Shown here: positions 7,387 to 14,608 of the stretch, in pieces | How the letters are laid out: every line of letters starts with the position of its first letter | Position numbering within the stretch: the stretch's first letter is position 1 | Notes under the pieces: model-generated | Told to the model about the DNA's origin: nothing | The model's input: the letters and a program-made list of their open reading frames with translations, nothing else | Database searches by the model: none | Made by a program: the position numbers and the translations under genes | Source: DATFYI01 sp035315125 | Lineage (GTDB): Bacteria; Chloroflexota; Anaerolineae; Anaerolineales; Anaerolineaceae | Direction: 5' to 3' | Assembly (NCBI GenBank): GCA_035315125.1 | Contig: DATFYI010000107.1 | Location: forward strand, 1-15,850 | DNA: 15,850 bases

Positions 7387-8946
7387 ATGATGGTACAGAT
7401 ATACGATACAACGCTTCGAGATGGCACCCAGCGCAACGATATTTCCCTTTCGTGTTCCGATAAACTGCGTATAGCTCACAGATTGGACGAGCTGGGTGTA
7501 ACATTCATCGAAGGCGGCTGGCCGGGATCGAATCCTAAAGATGTCGAGTTTTTCAAGCGGGCTCGTGATGCCCAATGGTCGCATGCCTTGATCGCGGCGT
7601 TTGGTTCAACTTGCCGGGCGCAAGGATACCCCGACGAAGATGCAAACATTATCGCCATGCTTGAAGCGGGCACGCCGGTCTGTACGGTTGTCGGCAAAAG
7701 CTGGACTTTGCATGTGACGGATGTTCTGCGGACTACTCTGGACGATAACCTGCGCATCATCGAACAAAGTCTGGCTTATTTGCTTCAGCAAGGACGGCGT
7801 GTGATTTATGACGCTGAGCATTTCTTTGATGGCTATAAAGCGGATCCTATCTATGCACTTGAAACCGTCCAGGCCGCTGTGCGCGGGGGTGCTGAAACGG
7901 TTGTGTTGTGCGATACAAACGGCGGTTCTCTGCCCTGGGAGATTACTGAGATCGTGCGCGCTGTAAAGCAAAAGCTGGATAACCATCCATTGGGTATCCA
8001 TGCTCACAATGATGGGGAATGTGCCGTAGCCAATTCAATCGCCGCAGTTAGTGAGGGTTGTATTCAAGTGCAAGGTACCATCAATGGTTATGGCGAACGT
8101 TGTGGCAATGCCAACCTTTGCTCCATCATCCCGGACCTGGAATTAAAAATGGGGCTGACCTGTCTACCAAATGGCCAGTTGAATACCCTGTATGATCTGT
8201 CGCATTTTGTATCTGAAATGGCAAATCTGGCCCCGGATGAGCATCTGGCGTATGTTGGAAAATCGGCCTTTGCTCATAAAGGTGGCATCCATGTCGCCGC
8301 TATGCGCCGGAATGTTCTGTCTTACCAGCACATCGACCCGCAGCAGGTTGGTAATCAAAGTCGGGTGATCGTCTCGGAATTGTCTGGGCGAGGAAATTTA
8401 TTAAGCAAAGCAGAAGAGTACCAACTCGGAGCTATCGGCAGCGAGGAAGTCGCTGGGGTATTGGATGAGATCAAGGCTTTAGAGGCCAAGGGCTTTTCAT
8501 TTGAAGCTGCCGAGGCCTCGGTGATCTTGTTGATGAAACGCCAGCAGCCTGGTTATATTCCTCCATTCGAGCTGATCGATTTTTCCGCCAATGTCGAACA
8601 CCGCCAGGGGCGCGGTATCTTTGCTGAAGCAACCGTAAAAGTCAGGATCGATGGTGAAGTGATCCATACCGCTGCCGAAGGGAACGGTCCCGTGAATGCT
8701 CTGGATGCCGCTCTACGGAAAGCTCTGGCGCCGCACTATCCAATGATCGATCATTTTCATTTACTGGATTATAAGGTACGCATTCTGGATGGAAATAATG
8801 GCACAAATGCCGTCACGCGTGTGCTGATTGATACCCAGAATGGGACAAAACAATGGAGCACGGTTGGCGCCAGCGCAAATATCATCGAAGCCAGTTGGCG
8901 CGCTCTGGCGGATTCGGTTGAATACGGTTTGATGGTGGTTTCTTGA
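7387..8946 (+). CDS. cimA: (R)-citramalate synthase, CimA type
   Basis: This enzyme condenses acetyl-CoA with pyruvate to (R)-citramalate, the first step of the threonine-independent route to 2-oxobutyrate and isoleucine. The 519-residue product belongs to the DRE-TIM metallolyase family with LeuA but has the marks of the CimA group. These are YDTTLRDGTQ (R11, D12), the segment IEGGWPGSNPKD at 41-52, HAHND (metal-binding H205 and H207), NGYGERCGNANL, and a C-terminal regulatory domain ending DGNNGTNAVTRVLI and ASANIIEASWRAL. The IEGGWPGSNP motif separates it from LeuA and homocitrate synthase in my recollection of the families. The start may be 7387 or the adjacent ATG at 7390; a weak GGATGA lies at 7378-7383. 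It sits 69 bp after leuD and 50 bp before leuB, whose products carry out the next steps on citramalate. Older annotation may call such genes 2-isopropylmalate synthase. Confidence 0.93.
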   Translation: MMVQIYDTTLRDGTQRNDISLSCSDKLRIAHRLDELGVTFIEGGWPGSNPKDVEFFKRARDAQWSHALIAAFGSTCRAQGYPDEDANIIAMLEAGTPVCTVVGKSWTLHVTDVLRTTLDDNLRIIEQSLAYLLQQGRRVIYDAEHFFDGYKADPIYALETVQAAVRGGAETVVLCDTNGGSLPWEITEIVRAVKQKLDNHPLGIHAHNDGECAVANSIAAVSEGCIQVQGTINGYGERCGNANLCSIIPDLELKMGLTCLPNGQLNTLYDLSHFVSEMANLAPDEHLAYVGKSAFAHKGGIHVAAMRRNVLSYQHIDPQQVGNQSRVIVSELSGRGNLLSKAEEYQLGAIGSEEVAGVLDEIKALEAKGFSFEAAEASVILLMKRQQPGYIPPFELIDFSANVEHRQGRGIFAEATVKVRIDGEVIHTAAEGNGPVNALDAALRKALAPHYPMIDHFHLLDYKVRILDGNNGTNAVTRVLIDTQNGTKQWSTVGASANIIEASWRALADSVEYGLMVVS

Positions 8947-8996
8947 TTAATCTGTATCTGACACAGTGCAGCAGACATTGAAGAAGAAGGAATCTC

Positions 8997-10058
8997 ATGG
9001 AAGCACACATCGTATTATTACCCGGTGATGGCATCGGCCCCGAAGTAGTGACAGAGGCGGTACGCGTTCTGGAAACCGTCGCCCAGAACTATGGTCACCG
9101 ATTTAATTTCACTCGCTACTTAATGGGCGGCTGCTCAATTGATGAATATGGCACGGCCTTAACCGACGAAACCCTGGCAGCTTGCAAAGCTGCCGACGCG
9201 GTTCTGTTAGGGGCAGTCGGTGGACCAAAATGGGATGACCCGCAGGCAAAAGTGCGTCCCGAACAGGGCCTGTTGGGCTTGCGCAAAGGCCTGGGTGTGT
9301 TTGCAAATCTCCGCCCGGTCAGGGTATATCCAGATCTGGTAAGCGCTTCGCCTTTGAAACCCGAAAAACTGAAAGGCGTAGATATCATTGTGGTGCGCGA
9401 ATTGACAGGGGGTTTGTATTTTGGCCAGCCCAAAGGTCGCGAGATGATTAATGGTCACGAACGCGCCGTGGATACCCTGGAATATTACGATTATGAAATA
9501 CATCGGGTGGTTGATCTGGCATTTAAGCTGGCGATCCCGCGCCGCAAAAAAATAACCTCGGTAGATAAAGCCAATATCCTCGAATCGTCTCGCCTTTGGA
9601 GAAAAATTGTGGCAGAGGTCAGTGCTGAATACCCACAAGTCAGCGTAGAAAATATGCTGGTGGACACTGCTGCAATGCGCTTGATTACCAATCCAGCTGG
9701 TTTCGATGTGCTGGTTACCGAAAATATGTTTGGAGACATATTGACTGATGAAGCGTCCGTGTTAACCGGATCGATGGGCATGCTGCCCTCAGCTTCTTTA
9801 GGGATGGATGGGCCTGGTCTATATGAGCCGATCCATGGTTCGGCTCCGGACATTGCCGGACGAGGAATTGCCAACCCGCTCGGTACGATCTTAAGCAGTG
9901 CTCTGCTGATGCGCTACAGCCTCAAACTGGAGTTGGAAGCGGCCACCGTTGAAATGGCCGTCAATCAGGCCATCAGCAATGGCTGTCGTACAGTCGATCT
10001 GGGAGGCGGTCTCTCATCTCGCCAGATGACCGACGAAGTCATCAGGCGGCTGGATTAA
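8997..10058 (+). CDS. leuB: 3-isopropylmalate dehydrogenase
   Basis: This enzyme oxidatively decarboxylates 3-isopropylmalate to 2-oxoisocaproate with NAD+. With CimA present, it probably also converts beta-methylmalate to 2-oxobutyrate. The 353-residue product has the family's substrate and metal residues: R96 and R106 around LRKGLGVFANLRP, R134 and Y141 in the RELTGGLYFG segment, K191 in VDKANIL, and Mg ligands D223, D247 and D251. The NAD-binding stretch HGSAPDIAGRGIANP (280-294) has an aspartate typical of NAD-dependent LeuB rather than NADP isocitrate dehydrogenase. LRKGLGVFANLRP also separates it from tartrate/malate dehydrogenases of the same fold. Start: AGAAGGA lies 6-7 nt before the ATG. 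It is flanked by cimA (50 bp) and ilvE (89 bp). Confidence 0.97.
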   Translation: MEAHIVLLPGDGIGPEVVTEAVRVLETVAQNYGHRFNFTRYLMGGCSIDEYGTALTDETLAACKAADAVLLGAVGGPKWDDPQAKVRPEQGLLGLRKGLGVFANLRPVRVYPDLVSASPLKPEKLKGVDIIVVRELTGGLYFGQPKGREMINGHERAVDTLEYYDYEIHRVVDLAFKLAIPRRKKITSVDKANILESSRLWRKIVAEVSAEYPQVSVENMLVDTAAMRLITNPAGFDVLVTENMFGDILTDEASVLTGSMGMLPSASLGMDGPGLYEPIHGSAPDIAGRGIANPLGTILSSALLMRYSLKLELEAATVEMAVNQAISNGCRTVDLGGGLSSRQMTDEVIRRLD

Positions 10059-10147
10059 TCAAGATTTGCCAATCAAAAACAGGATTCATTTTCACCTGCA
10101 ATGACCTTCAAAAAAAGTAATCATCTAATGATAAGGAGAAAAATAGA

Positions 10148-11110
10148 ATGGGATTGGAATCGAAATACATCTGGATGAATGGGGAGTTGCTCGAATTTGA
10201 GAAAGCGACGGTACACTTTCTAACGGCAGGGTTGCAGTACGGGGCCGGTGTTTTTGAAGGTATCCGCTGTTACAACACCGATAATGGTCCGGCGGTCTTC
10301 AGGCTGAAGGAACACGTCGACCGGTTGGTTGACTCTGCCAAGATACTGGGTTGGCGTGAACTGCCTTATTCAGCGGAGCAATTGTCAGAGGCCATCAAGC
10401 TGACAATATCTGCTAATGGCTTTTTAGAATGCTATATTCGTCCTTTGATTTATCACAATACGCCTACTTTGAATTTGTGCATAGATCCAGGAAAAGCGGA
10501 TGTCGGGATTGCAGTTTGGGAATGGAACCAGTATCTCGGTGAAGAGGCCCTGGAAAATGGTATCCGGGCAAATATCTCTTCCTATACTCGTCACCATCCC
10601 AATGTGATGATGACCAAGGCCAAAATTAGCGGTAATTACGCCAACAGTTATCTGGCGAAAACCGAATCGGTGCGCCTGGGCTTTGACGAGGCCATCATGC
10701 TTGACCCGCAAGGCTTTGTGGCTGAATGCACCGGTGAGAATCTGTTCCTGGTGCGCAAAGGAAAACTTTACACACCACCCACTGCCTCAGTATTGGAAGG
10801 CATCACCCGCGATGCTCTAATTACGGTCGCTCATGATCTGGGATATCAGGTCATCGAACAGCAAATTTCACGAGACCAGCTATATATTGCTGATGAAGTC
10901 TTTGTCAGCGGTACAGCCGCAGAGCTAATTGCGGTTCGTGAGCTGGATTTCAGAACGATCGGGGCTGGTAAGATGGGACCTGTGACACGTTCGATTCAGC
11001 AGGCATTTCATGCCGTGCTGCATGGTCATGGCAGTCGTTCGGCGAAGTGGCTGGACTATGTGAATTCACCCGCCTCGCTAAATTCTAAGACGATGGTGAT
11101 GTCGCAATGA
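10148..11110 (+). CDS. ilvE: Branched-chain amino acid aminotransferase
   Basis: This PLP enzyme carries out the last step of leucine, isoleucine and valine synthesis, transferring an amino group from glutamate to the 2-oxo acids. The 320-residue product is a fold-type IV aminotransferase. It has FLTAGLQYGAGVFEGIR near the N-terminus, R98 in CYIRPL, the PLP lysine K159 in AKISGNY, ECTGENLF at 193-200, GITRDA at 218-223 and SGTAAE (254-259) at the phosphate-binding site. K159 matches the E. coli IlvE position. A good AAGGAG ribosome binding site lies at 10133-10138. The last 14 or so residues extend beyond the typical WLDYVN ending. D-amino acid aminotransferase and aminodeoxychorismate lyase share the fold, but the motifs and context favour IlvE. 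It is the last gene of the continuous BCAA block. Confidence 0.96.
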   Translation: MGLESKYIWMNGELLEFEKATVHFLTAGLQYGAGVFEGIRCYNTDNGPAVFRLKEHVDRLVDSAKILGWRELPYSAEQLSEAIKLTISANGFLECYIRPLIYHNTPTLNLCIDPGKADVGIAVWEWNQYLGEEALENGIRANISSYTRHHPNVMMTKAKISGNYANSYLAKTESVRLGFDEAIMLDPQGFVAECTGENLFLVRKGKLYTPPTASVLEGITRDALITVAHDLGYQVIEQQISRDQLYIADEVFVSGTAAELIAVRELDFRTIGAGKMGPVTRSIQQAFHAVLHGHGSRSAKWLDYVNSPASLNSKTMVMSQ

Positions 11111-11151
11111 TTTATTCGATCGCCTGACTAAGACGATCCGAAAAAGATTCA

Positions 11152-11215
11152 ACCACAGAGCCTATGGCTGAGGACATAGGGGTATTTAACGGATTTTCTC
11201 CGTGATCTCCGTGGT
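11152..11215. repeat. Extragenic inverted-repeat element between ilvE and pheA
   Basis: The 126-bp gap contains an imperfect terminal inverted repeat: ACCACAGAG at 11152-11160 faces CTCCGTGGT at 11207-11215 (one mismatch). CTCCGTGAT directly precedes the right arm at 11198-11206, forming a 9-bp tandem near-duplicate. Inside lies a perfect 6-bp hairpin, CCTATG (11161-11166) and CATAGG (11175-11180), with an 8-nt loop. ACCACAGAG...CTCCGTGGT sequences are, from memory, a common dispersed intergenic repeat in many bacterial genomes. No transposase or target duplication is visible. It may act only as an RNA hairpin in the leader of pheA. Confidence 0.6.
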
Positions 11216-11236
11216 AAGAGTTTGCTTTCACAAGAA

Positions 11237-12061
11237 ATGCCTATGAGAGTATCCTATCAAGGTGAACCGGGTGCTTTTTCTGAAGCAGCGGTAATGGAAT
11301 ATTTCGGTTTGGACGTACTTCCCCAACCGCAAAAAAGTTTTCAAGAGGTTTTTACGGCGGTCGAAAAGGATGATTGTAAGGCCGGCTTGATCCCTATTGA
11401 AAATTCTTTGGCAGGCAGCATCCACGAAAATTATGACCGTCTTGTCCAACACAGCCTTTCAGTGGTAGGGGAGCATTTTTTGCGTGTCCGCCACTGCCTG
11501 ATTTCTTTGCCCGGCGTACACATGGCTGAAATCCGGCGCGTGATCAGCCATCTGCAGGCGCTGGCTCAGTGCAGTGATTTTCTAGCAACCTTGGAAAATG
11601 TAACCGTTGAACCGGTTTATGACACTGCCGGCAGTGTTAAGATCGTAAAGGAACAGGCTGACCGTTCAGTCGCTGCCATTGCCTCCCGGCGGGCGGCTGA
11701 TCTCTATCAGATGCAGGTATTAAAAGAGGACATAGAAGACAACCCGGCGAATTACACACGCTTTTTGGTTATTTCACAACAGCCAGCCCCGCCAGGCCAG
11801 AATTATAAAACCTCGATTGTGTTTTCATTGCGCAACCAACCAGGCTCGTTGTTTAAAGCATTAAGCGTGTTTGCCTTGCGAGATATCGATCTGACCAAAA
11901 TCGAATCGCGACCATTGGTCGGCACACCCTGGGATTATTTGTTTTACATCGATTTTGCCGGTTGTTCGGCCGATGAGAACATTTCCCGCGCCTTGAATCA
12001 CCTGAGTGAATATGCCACCATGCTGCGTATTCTGGGTTCATATCCCAGGCAAACAGTCTGA
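11237..12061 (+). CDS. pheA: Prephenate dehydratase
   Basis: This enzyme converts prephenate to phenylpyruvate in phenylalanine synthesis. It is a monofunctional dehydratase with no chorismate mutase domain. From the ATG at 11237 it has 274 residues. The catalytic PDT domain includes YQGEPGAFSEAAV near the N-terminus, LIPIENSLAGSIHENYD (51-67) and the catalytic TRF triad at 164-166. A C-terminal ACT domain from about residue 181 carries QPGSLFKALS and the phenylalanine-binding ESRP motif (213-216), implying feedback control by phenylalanine. The start is uncertain: a TTG at 11222, the ATG at 11237 and an ATG at 11243 are all in frame and none has a clear Shine-Dalgarno; 11243 also fits the family well. 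The gene is separated from ilvE by the repeat element and may have its own promoter. It converges on the minus-strand gene with only 14 bp between stop codons. Confidence 0.94.
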   Translation: MPMRVSYQGEPGAFSEAAVMEYFGLDVLPQPQKSFQEVFTAVEKDDCKAGLIPIENSLAGSIHENYDRLVQHSLSVVGEHFLRVRHCLISLPGVHMAEIRRVISHLQALAQCSDFLATLENVTVEPVYDTAGSVKIVKEQADRSVAAIASRRAADLYQMQVLKEDIEDNPANYTRFLVISQQPAPPGQNYKTSIVFSLRNQPGSLFKALSVFALRDIDLTKIESRPLVGTPWDYLFYIDFAGCSADENISRALNHLSEYATMLRILGSYPRQTV

Positions 12062-12075
12062 GGGCGGTCAAGGGT

Positions 12076-13356
12076 TCAATGGCCGGTGGATTTTGTCTGG
12101 CGGAGCGCATTTTGCAGATCGGAAAAAGAAGTCATCCAGGAGATGCGGTTGAGAAAATCGGCCAGCGAAGCACTTTGTTGTCGCAAGGAGCGAACGGCTG
12201 GCCCAACCGGATCACTTCCTGCTGCCCCACCTGGAACGTCCGCATAAGCTCCATAAAACGCAAAGTAGGCCTGGTTTAATTTACGAATCTGGTAACCGTG
12301 CTGCCATAAAAACACACGGCGCGCTTCCATATAGGTTTCTGCTTCGTTGATTTTGCCTTCTGCAAGCAGTTGGTCTACTTTGAGACGTGTGGTGTGCATC
12401 TCTGCGTTGAAATTAAAAGGCGGCGGTCCGGCCGGTAGTTGGCTTAGTCCAGGTTGCGCGTTTGGCCCAGAGGCCGGCGCAGGTGGCGGCACCAGATCAG
12501 GATAATACCGATCCAACATGGCGGTACCAATTTCAGTTCCGGATATGTCTGCGGTGGTCTCGTTCATGGTCCGCAGCTCGGGCGAATTATCGTAGCTCAA
12601 CCCGAGTGGCCGCAGCGTCAGGAAATTGTGGGTCCACTCATGCGCAACCGTTTGTAACAGCCAGGGTAGATCGGTAGTGCTTTCAACCATAGTGGGATAA
12701 ACACCCACACCTCCAACCGGCACCACCAGAGCGGATACATCGAGCGCTTTCTCGATCTGGTTTTCCAGTTGTACCTGTTGATCGATGGATAGATCCGGCA
12801 GCAATGATATATTCTCGTCCTGGCGTATGACACTGCGCGGTGAAATGATCAGGGCTAAAGGAAGCAGTGTGATATGATACAACACCGGCGGGACGGGTTG
12901 GCCGCCTAATGAAAGCCCCTTGCTAGAGATGATCGTGCTAATTTGCTCCTGGATAATCGTTTCGGCTGATGGGCCTAACTTTTGCTGCAGGCCCTGTAAT
13001 TTTTCAAGCTGCTGGCGCTGGGAATAAGAATCCGCTGCCGGGTTATTGATCGCTGGGTCGGAATAAATTTGCGTGATTTGACCTTGTAAATTATCGATTT
13101 GACCAACCAGCGCCAGATATTGTTCGACAGTCTGGTGCTGTTGTTGTTCGTTTAGATAAAGCGATTCGTCTAAAGCTGCCTGGGATGCTTTCACGTACAA
13201 AGCGTTTAAGGTCCAGTTGACATAATCAAACTCGATGCTGCGTGTGTAAGCACGCAGCCGTTCAACTTTATCGGCCGGCGGTGTGCTACTTGTTGTTAGA
13301 ATGATTAAACTCAGGCAGATTATGAACAAATTGTAAAAAATAGTGGATATTTTCAT
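12076..13356 (-). CDS. Probable exported or membrane-anchored zinc metallopeptidase-like protein
   Basis: I do not recognise a named family. From the ATG at 13356 the product has 426 residues. Residues 1-22 form a hydrophobic signal peptide or anchor (FYNLFIICLSLIIL). There is no lipobox cysteine at a cleavage site. Residues about 60-130 are glutamine-rich and probably coiled-coil. The key signature is HEWTH at 239-243 (bases 12628-12642), followed by NETTAD at 265-270. This is the arrangement of gluzincins, where HExxH supplies two zinc ligands and the glutamate of a downstream NExxxD the third; thermolysin has NEAISD. A proline-rich linker (about 288-314) and a helical C-terminal part follow. 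I infer a peptidase acting outside the cytoplasm; substrate unknown. The frame extends upstream to a TTG at 13386, but that codon overlaps a likely -10 box, so the ATG is preferred. No Shine-Dalgarno is evident. Neighbours give no functional clue. Confidence 0.85.
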   Translation of the reverse strand: MKISTIFYNLFIICLSLIILTTSSTPPADKVERLRAYTRSIEFDYVNWTLNALYVKASQAALDESLYLNEQQQHQTVEQYLALVGQIDNLQGQITQIYSDPAINNPAADSYSQRQQLEKLQGLQQKLGPSAETIIQEQISTIISSKGLSLGGQPVPPVLYHITLLPLALIISPRSVIRQDENISLLPDLSIDQQVQLENQIEKALDVSALVVPVGGVGVYPTMVESTTDLPWLLQTVAHEWTHNFLTLRPLGLSYDNSPELRTMNETTADISGTEIGTAMLDRYYPDLVPPPAPASGPNAQPGLSQLPAGPPPFNFNAEMHTTRLKVDQLLAEGKINEAETYMEARRVFLWQHGYQIRKLNQAYFAFYGAYADVPGGAAGSDPVGPAVRSLRQQSASLADFLNRISWMTSFSDLQNALRQTKSTGH

Positions 13357-13385
13357 GAAATCTATATTGCAAACAAGATTGGGCA

Positions 13386-13391
13386 ATTATA
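13386..13391 (-). promoter_or_regulatory. Candidate -10 box for the metallopeptidase gene
   Basis: On the minus strand the sequence reads TATAAT, a perfect sigma-70 -10 hexamer, in an AT-rich context about 29 bp before the ATG at 13356. No convincing TTGACA-like -35 is seen at 16-18 bp. A transcript starting about 7 bp downstream would have a leader of roughly 20 nt with the ATG at 13356 and would exclude the upstream TTG. Confidence 0.4.
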
Positions 13392-13589
13392 CATTTTTTC
13401 TGGGAAAAGATCCTTTACTTTAGACCAGTTCTGATCTGGCTCGAAAAATTGCCAAAGAAAGTACCTGATAATGGCCTTGCAACAAATAAATTCTGTATAT
13501 ATTTCCCTAACTTATCTCTAAACTATTGTTAATCTATCTTGTACAATATCTATTTAAAATGCTAAGATAAGGTGATCTATATTTTTATT

Positions 13590-13608
13590 GAAAAGTGTGA
13601 AACTTTTC
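13590..13608. repeat. Perfect inverted repeat upstream of the sigma-factor gene
   Basis: GAAAAGT (13590-13596) and ACTTTTC (13602-13608) are perfect reverse complements around a 5-nt spacer, ending 18 bp before the first ATG of the sigma gene. It could be an operator for a dimeric regulator or a small hairpin. It is not followed by a T-run of the kind needed for a terminator. Confidence 0.55.
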
Positions 13609-13625
13609 CCTTTTAAATCCGTGTA
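13599..13625 (+). promoter_or_regulatory. Candidate ECF-type promoter in front of the sigma-factor gene
   Basis: GAAAC (13599-13603) and CGTGTA (13620-13625) are separated by 16 bp, the spacing and general form (GAAC-like -35, CGT-like -10) of promoters read by ECF sigma factors, many of which control their own operons. The -35 part overlaps the inverted repeat. The match is short and could be chance. If real, transcription would begin near 13631 and translation would more likely start at the ATG at 13642. Confidence 0.25.
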
Positions 13626-13626
13626 A

Positions 13627-14196
13627 ATGATGTGGAACAAAATGCTCCCGTTTGAAAAAGAACAAGAACTGGTGAGACTTGCTCAGTCCGGTGACGAACA
13701 GGCATTTGAACAATTAATCCTAGCCTGTACACCAGCTTTATATCAGGTTATCCATCGCATGATCGAGGACAGTTCAGAAGTCGAATTGATTTTACAGGAA
13801 ACTTTTTGGAGGGCCTGGCGGTCTTTGGATCGCTATAAAGCGGACCGGCCGATATTGCCTTATTTGATGACCATTGCCATAAATCTAATTCGAGACCGCT
13901 GGCGCAGTCAACGTTGGTTGGTAGATGGAAATCTGGATGATTTAGGCGAGTTGTTGCATGACTCATTACCCTCACCTGAAACTCAATCCATTGTAAATGA
14001 GGAGTTAAGTTCGTTAAAAATGGCAATTGCCAATCTTCCAGAAACCTACCGAAGAGTGATTACTTTGAGATATGGTTTGGATCTCGAGTATCAAGAAATT
14101 GCCAATTTGCTTAAGATGCCAATCAACACGGTCCGCACCCATCTACACCGTGCCAGAGGATTGTTACGATCTCTGTTGGAGGAAAATTATGGATAA
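13627..14196 (+). CDS. ECF-family (sigma-70 group 4) RNA polymerase sigma factor
   Basis: This is a DNA-binding transcription initiation factor of about 189 residues, the normal ECF length, with sigma regions 2 and 4 only. Region 2 covers about residues 15-95: SGDEQAFEQLI, then LILQETFWRAWRSLDRY for core binding, then PYLMTIAINLIRDRWR for -10 recognition. Region 4 covers about 127-182, with LPETYRRVITLRYGLDLEYQEIA leading to the helix-turn-helix MPINTVRTHLHRARGLLR. The first ATG at 13627 has little ribosome binding signal. An in-frame ATG at 13642 has GGAA about 5 nt upstream and would remove five residues. The stop overlaps the next gene by 8 bp, so the membrane protein downstream is translationally coupled. 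Such partners often act as anti-sigma factors. Inducing signal and target genes are unknown; the linked efflux adaptor is a plausible target. Confidence 0.93.
   Translation: MMWNKMLPFEKEQELVRLAQSGDEQAFEQLILACTPALYQVIHRMIEDSSEVELILQETFWRAWRSLDRYKADRPILPYLMTIAINLIRDRWRSQRWLVDGNLDDLGELLHDSLPSPETQSIVNEELSSLKMAIANLPETYRRVITLRYGLDLEYQEIANLLKMPINTVRTHLHRARGLLRSLLEENYG
14178..14183 (+). promoter_or_regulatory. Ribosome binding site that fixes the start of the downstream membrane protein
   Basis: GGAGGA lies 5 nt before the ATG at 14189, inside the end of the sigma-factor gene. It shows that the membrane protein begins at 14189 and that the longer open frame reaching back to 14072 is only overlap with the sigma coding region. 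Confidence 0.8.
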
Positions 14197-14596
14197 GTTG
14201 GATTGGCAATCCAATGATAGCATGCCGCCAGAGTTTCCAGAAAGAATTCGCCTCAATTTTCATCAGCGCTATTACAAACGAAAGCATTACCACCTGGCAA
14301 TCTACACGATGATGATGGTTTTTGGATTATGGCTGGTCTTTCCGGTTTTTATCAATCTATTTGAACAATTGGCTCCACCTGCCGTTGGATATATCTTGAT
14401 CAATAATTTATCATCTGCCCTGCTGGATATGACAAATCTTTTCTCACTGGTTTGGGATGACGCAGTAAATTTTCGAAGTATTTTAATGGGTACATTATCC
14501 ATATCTGTGTTAATCGGTATGATTTGCCTGGGCGCAGGCGCAATTGGAGGAATAGTTTATTTTATTCCTCCAAATACAGCACAGTATGGCGATTAG
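14189..14596 (+). CDS. Small two-helix membrane protein coupled to the sigma factor (possible anti-sigma role)
   Basis: I do not recognise this 135-residue protein. The N-terminal 35 or so residues are hydrophilic and end in a basic run (RYYKRKHYH). A first membrane segment follows at about 37-57 (IYTMMMVFGLWLVFPVFI) and a second at about 97-125, rich in glycine near its end (GAGAIGGIVYF). The start overlaps the sigma-factor stop by 8 bp and has a strong GGAGGA, giving tight coupling. This layout, sigma gene followed by a coupled membrane protein with a cytoplasmic N-terminal stretch, is how many anti-sigma factors are encoded. However, I see no zinc-binding HxxxCxxC anti-sigma domain, and the N-terminal part is short. 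An anti-sigma role is therefore only an inference from position. It could instead be part of the membrane complex encoded downstream. Confidence 0.8.
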   Translation: MDKLDWQSNDSMPPEFPERIRLNFHQRYYKRKHYHLAIYTMMMVFGLWLVFPVFINLFEQLAPPAVGYILINNLSSALLDMTNLFSLVWDDAVNFRSILMGTLSISVLIGMICLGAGAIGGIVYFIPPNTAQYGD

Positions 14597-14608
14597 ATTG
14601 GAAAAAAA

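Larger units (their letters stand above)
13357..13626. other. AT-rich divergent intergenic region
   Basis: This 270-bp stretch separates the minus-strand peptidase gene from the plus-strand sigma-factor operon and is the longest gene-free segment in the window. It is clearly more AT-rich than the BCAA genes. It holds a perfect TATAAT on the minus strand near the peptidase start, a perfect 19-bp inverted repeat at 13590-13608 and an ECF-like promoter candidate at 13599-13625. I see no RNA gene, short reading frame with a ribosome site, or terminator in it. Confidence 0.7.

Noticed and set aside
9207..9638. 143-codon minus-strand frame opposite leuB
   Set aside because: It is fully contained in conserved leuB and has no domain or operon context.
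12062..12075. Expected bidirectional terminator between the convergent pheA and peptidase genes
   Set aside because: Only 14 bp separate the stops and I see no stem-loop with T-runs there; none is called.
13357..13386. Ten-residue extension of the minus-strand peptidase from a TTG at 13386
   Set aside because: The TTG coincides with a likely TATAAT -10 box, and the ATG at 13356 starts directly at a signal-peptide-like sequence.
14072..14188. N-terminal extension of the small membrane protein back into the sigma-factor gene
   Set aside because: The extension is read out of frame through the conserved region 4 of the sigma factor, and a strong GGAGGA site supports the start at 14189.
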